A DNA stretch of 64,000 bases from JAJNPS01 sp031378845. Its GTDB lineage: Bacteria; Pseudomonadota; Alphaproteobacteria; Rhodobacterales; Rhodobacteraceae. How positions within the stretch are numbered: position 1 is the first letter of the stretch; the number at the start of each line of letters is the position of its first letter. Of this stretch, positions 61,995-64,000 are shown piece by piece. Below the pieces are notes generated by a model. It was not told the DNA's origin, ran no database searches, and saw only the letters and a list, made by a program, of their open reading frames with translations. A program made the translations under genes and the position numbers. Location: the NCBI GenBank assembly GCA_031378845.1, contig JANNES010000009.1, positions 91,109-155,108 of the forward strand, in the 5' to 3' direction.

Positions 61995-62714
61995 TCAACC
62001 GCCGAGGGCTGTGATGGCCGCCGCAAGGTCGATGGCCCCGTCGTAAAGCGCACGACCAGAGATAGCGCCCGCAATGACGCCGGTGTCGCGCAAGGCAAGA
62101 AGGTCGGCCATGGACGAGACCCCGCCCGAGGCGATGACCGGGATTCTGACGGACCGTGCGAGCGCTTCGGTCGTGGCGATGTCCGGGCCGCGCATCGCGC
62201 CATCGCGGTCGATGTCGGTATAGATCAGGGCGGCAACACCGGCGTCTTCGAAACTGCGGGCAAGGTCGCTTGCCTGAACGGTGGTTTCGGTTGCCCAGCC
62301 TTGGGTCGCAACCCTGCCCTTGCGCGCGTCGATGCCGACGGCGATTTGTCCGACGAAGGCTTTCGCGGCCTGGCGGACCAGACCGGGGTTCTCGACCGCG
62401 ACCGTGCCAAGGATCACGCGGGCGATCCCCTTTGTCAGCCAGGCTTCGATCGTGGCCATGTCGCGGATGCCGCCGCCAAGCTGACAGGGGACGCGGACAC
62501 GCGACAGGATCGCCTCGACCGCCGAAGCGTTGACCGGTTTGCCTGCAAAGGCGCCATTGAGGTCCACCAGATGAAGCCACGCGCAGCCCGCTGCTTGGAA
62601 TTCTGCCGCCTGCGCGCCCGGATCATCACCAAACACCGTTGCCGCGTCCATCTTGCCGCGCAACAGGCGCACGCATTGGCCGTCTTTGAGGTCGATGGCG
62701 GGGTAGAGGATCAT
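61995..62714 (-). CDS. hisA: ProFAR isomerase
   Basis: A 239-aa HisA TIM barrel, an Amadori isomerase: ILYPAIDLKDGQCVRL with the first catalytic Asp, LGGGIRDMATIE, and IYTDIDRDGAMRGPD with the second. It lies 98 nt upstream of hisF on the same strand, giving the usual hisA-hisF order. Confidence 0.97.
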   Translation of the reverse strand: MILYPAIDLKDGQCVRLLRGKMDAATVFGDDPGAQAAEFQAAGCAWLHLVDLNGAFAGKPVNASAVEAILSRVRVPCQLGGGIRDMATIEAWLTKGIARVILGTVAVENPGLVRQAAKAFVGQIAVGIDARKGRVATQGWATETTVQASDLARSFEDAGVAALIYTDIDRDGAMRGPDIATTEALARSVRIPVIASGGVSSMADLLALRDTGVIAGAISGRALYDGAIDLAAAITALGG

Positions 62715-62854
62715 CGCGCGGCTCCTGCATCACAGTGGGGTCTTTGGCACGAGGGGGCGATATTGCCAAGAGGCCGGGCGTCATGATTGGCGCAGGTTTC
62801 GGGTCGTTCGGGGGGCAGAGATGGGGTATCGCGAAATAAACCCGGGGATGGTGC

Positions 62855-63751
62855 ATGCATCGAAACGACTGGATCAGGCTGATCGTGCTGTCCCTTTTGT
62901 GGGGCGGGTCGTTCTTTTTCGTCGAGGTGGCGCTGCGTGGCCTGCCAGTGCTGACCATTGTCTGGCTGCGGGTGGCGCTGGCGGCGGGGATGCTGACTTT
63001 GGTCTTGCGGCTGACTGGCGTCGCATACCCCGCCCGCGCGGTCTGGCCTGCGCTGTTGGTCATGGGGTTCTTGAACAACGCGGTGCCCTTCACGCTGTTC
63101 GTCTTGGCGCAGGGGCAAATCTCGGGGGGGCTGGCCTCGGTTCTGAACGCCACGACGCCTTTGTTCACGGTAATCGTGGCGCATCTGGCCACAACGGATG
63201 AGCGGATCAGCAAGGCCAAGGCGCTTGGCCTCGGGTTCGGCTTTGCCGGCGTTGTCGTGATGATGGCGGGGGCGGAATTTTCGGGCGCGGGTCTGGCCAA
63301 GATCGCGTGCCTCGCGGCGGCGGTGTCTTATGCGCTGGCGGGGGTTTGGGGGCGGCGGTTCCGGCGCTTGGGCGTGGCACCCTTGGCCACAGCGTTCGGG
63401 CAGGTCATGGCCTCGACAATCATGCTGGCGCCGGTCTGGCTGTGGGTGGACGCGCCGTGGCACCTTGGGTGGCCGGGGGCAGAGGTGGCGGGGGCGGTCG
63501 TCGGAATTGCGGGTCTGTCGACGGCGCTGGCTTATCTGATCTACTTTCGGCTGCTCGCCTCGGCGGGGGCGACGAACTTGCTGCTGGTGACGTTCCTGAT
63601 CCCGGTTTCGGCCACGGCGCTGGGCTGGGTATTTCTGGGGGAACACTTGCGGCCGCAGCATCTGGCGGGGTTCGGGCTGATCGCGGCGGGGTTGGTCGCA
63701 ATCGACGGGAGGGTTGGGCGATGGATTTACGGACAACGGGCCGGGAATTGA
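62855..63751 (+). CDS. EamA-family (drug/metabolite) transporter
   Basis: A 298-aa membrane protein with two EamA repeats and about ten hydrophobic segments: LLWGGSFFFVEVAL in repeat 1 and LVTFLIPVSATALGWVFLGE in repeat 2, both typical. Substrate unknown. The last codons overlap the Ada-domain gene in another frame. Confidence 0.9.
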   Translation: MHRNDWIRLIVLSLLWGGSFFFVEVALRGLPVLTIVWLRVALAAGMLTLVLRLTGVAYPARAVWPALLVMGFLNNAVPFTLFVLAQGQISGGLASVLNATTPLFTVIVAHLATTDERISKAKALGLGFGFAGVVVMMAGAEFSGAGLAKIACLAAAVSYALAGVWGRRFRRLGVAPLATAFGQVMASTIMLAPVWLWVDAPWHLGWPGAEVAGAVVGIAGLSTALAYLIYFRLLASAGATNLLLVTFLIPVSATALGWVFLGEHLRPQHLAGFGLIAAGLVAIDGRVGRWIYGQRAGN

Positions 63752-63957
63752 ACGACGAGGAATGGGCGGCTTTGGTGGGGCGCGAGGCCGCCGCTGGCGT
63801 TTATGGTGTGGTGACGACGGGGATCGTCTGCCGCCCCGGCTGCCCGGCGCGGACGCCGTTGCGGGGGAACGTGCGGTGGTTTGCCGGGGTGGACGAGGCG
63901 CTGGAGGCGGGGTTCCGGCGGTGTTTGCGATGTGGGGTGAGGGGCGGCGGCGTCTAA
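63721..63957 (+). CDS. Stand-alone Ada zinc-binding domain protein
   Basis: A 78-aa protein matching the N-terminal Ada metal-binding domain: YGVVTTGIVCRPGCPAR followed 25 residues later by RRCLRC, which gives the four zinc cysteines; one accepts methyl groups from DNA phosphotriesters in Ada. The AraC and methyltransferase domains are absent. It overlaps the EamA gene by 31 nt. It may be a real single-domain protein or a remnant. Confidence 0.75.
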   Translation: MDLRTTGRELNDEEWAALVGREAAAGVYGVVTTGIVCRPGCPARTPLRGNVRWFAGVDEALEAGFRRCLRCGVRGGGV

Positions 63958-63964
63958 ACGCCGC

Positions 63965-63989
63965 GAAAAAGGTCCAGTGGACCTTTTTC
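63965..63989. terminator. Perfect inverted repeat, bidirectional terminator
   Basis: An 11-bp perfect inverted repeat (GAAAAAGGTCC / GGACCTTTTTC) with a 3-nt loop lies 7 nt after the Ada-domain stop. The A and T tracts let it work in both directions. Confidence 0.75.
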
Positions 63990-64000
63990 AGCCCCGAACG

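Overview
The window looks like the chromosome of a marine-type alphaproteobacterium of the Rhodobacteraceae (roseobacter/Rhodobacter group). It is GC-rich and densely coded. It carries gene neighbourhoods familiar from that family: a SUV3-like helicase, S4 protein, 7Fe ferredoxin and CarD in one run; ribBX-ribH-nusB; hisA-hisF-hisE; and cobS/cobT back to back. Short family-type intergenic stem-loop elements also occur. No rRNA, CRISPR array, transposase, integrase or phage structural gene was recognised. One tRNA, tRNA-Tyr(GTA), is present.

Left edge (1-3217): the end of a capsule export locus (KpsD/Wza-type lipoprotein, cut by the window edge, and a KpsS-like protein), riboflavin synthase, and a conserved hypothetical protein.

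Accessory island (about 3.2-32.0 kb): this is the remarkable part. Eleven + strand genes (3576-24428) follow one another with gaps of at most 36 nt or short overlaps. They encode five large paralogous all-beta proteins (745-815 aa), a phospholipase D-fold protein, a small beta-rich protein, an unrecognised 748-aa protein, a terpene-cyclase-like alpha/alpha-toroid protein, a Tat-exported tyrosinase and a V8-like serine protease. A divergent/convergent membrane-anchored coiled-coil protein follows. Then comes a second, translationally coupled operon (26899-31807): an EAD1-trypsin-like protease, an EAD1-P-loop NTPase and a STAND NTPase with a helical C-terminal half. Effector-associated domains (EADs) and STAND NTPases are hallmarks of NTP-dependent bacterial conflict systems. 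I infer that the island is a regulated, protease-triggered defence or self/non-self system built around an unusual set of beta-sandwich proteins. The function of the main operon is not known to me. The island is bracketed by a full copy (2597-3217) and a C-terminal remnant (31866-32042) of the same hypothetical gene, which suggests insertion or rearrangement at that locus.

Right part (32-64 kb): ordinary core genome. A cupredoxin comes first, then the carD/fdxA/S4/helicase run and a TPR protein. After these lie an SCP2-domain protein with a lysophospholipase-like hydrolase, riboflavin genes with nusB, cobalamin genes, and a KefB-type antiporter with an Lrp regulator beside hppD. A PilM/PilP-like envelope protein, a SIMPL protein, a metY-type sulfhydrylase and an Lrp/LysE pair follow. 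Next is a four-gene run (phosphatase-fold protein, membrane protein, DDAH, glycosyltransferase-like protein). The window ends with an SRAP protein, tRNA-Tyr, RlmB, a CoA-binding protein, hisA/F/E, an EamA transporter and a stand-alone Ada zinc domain.
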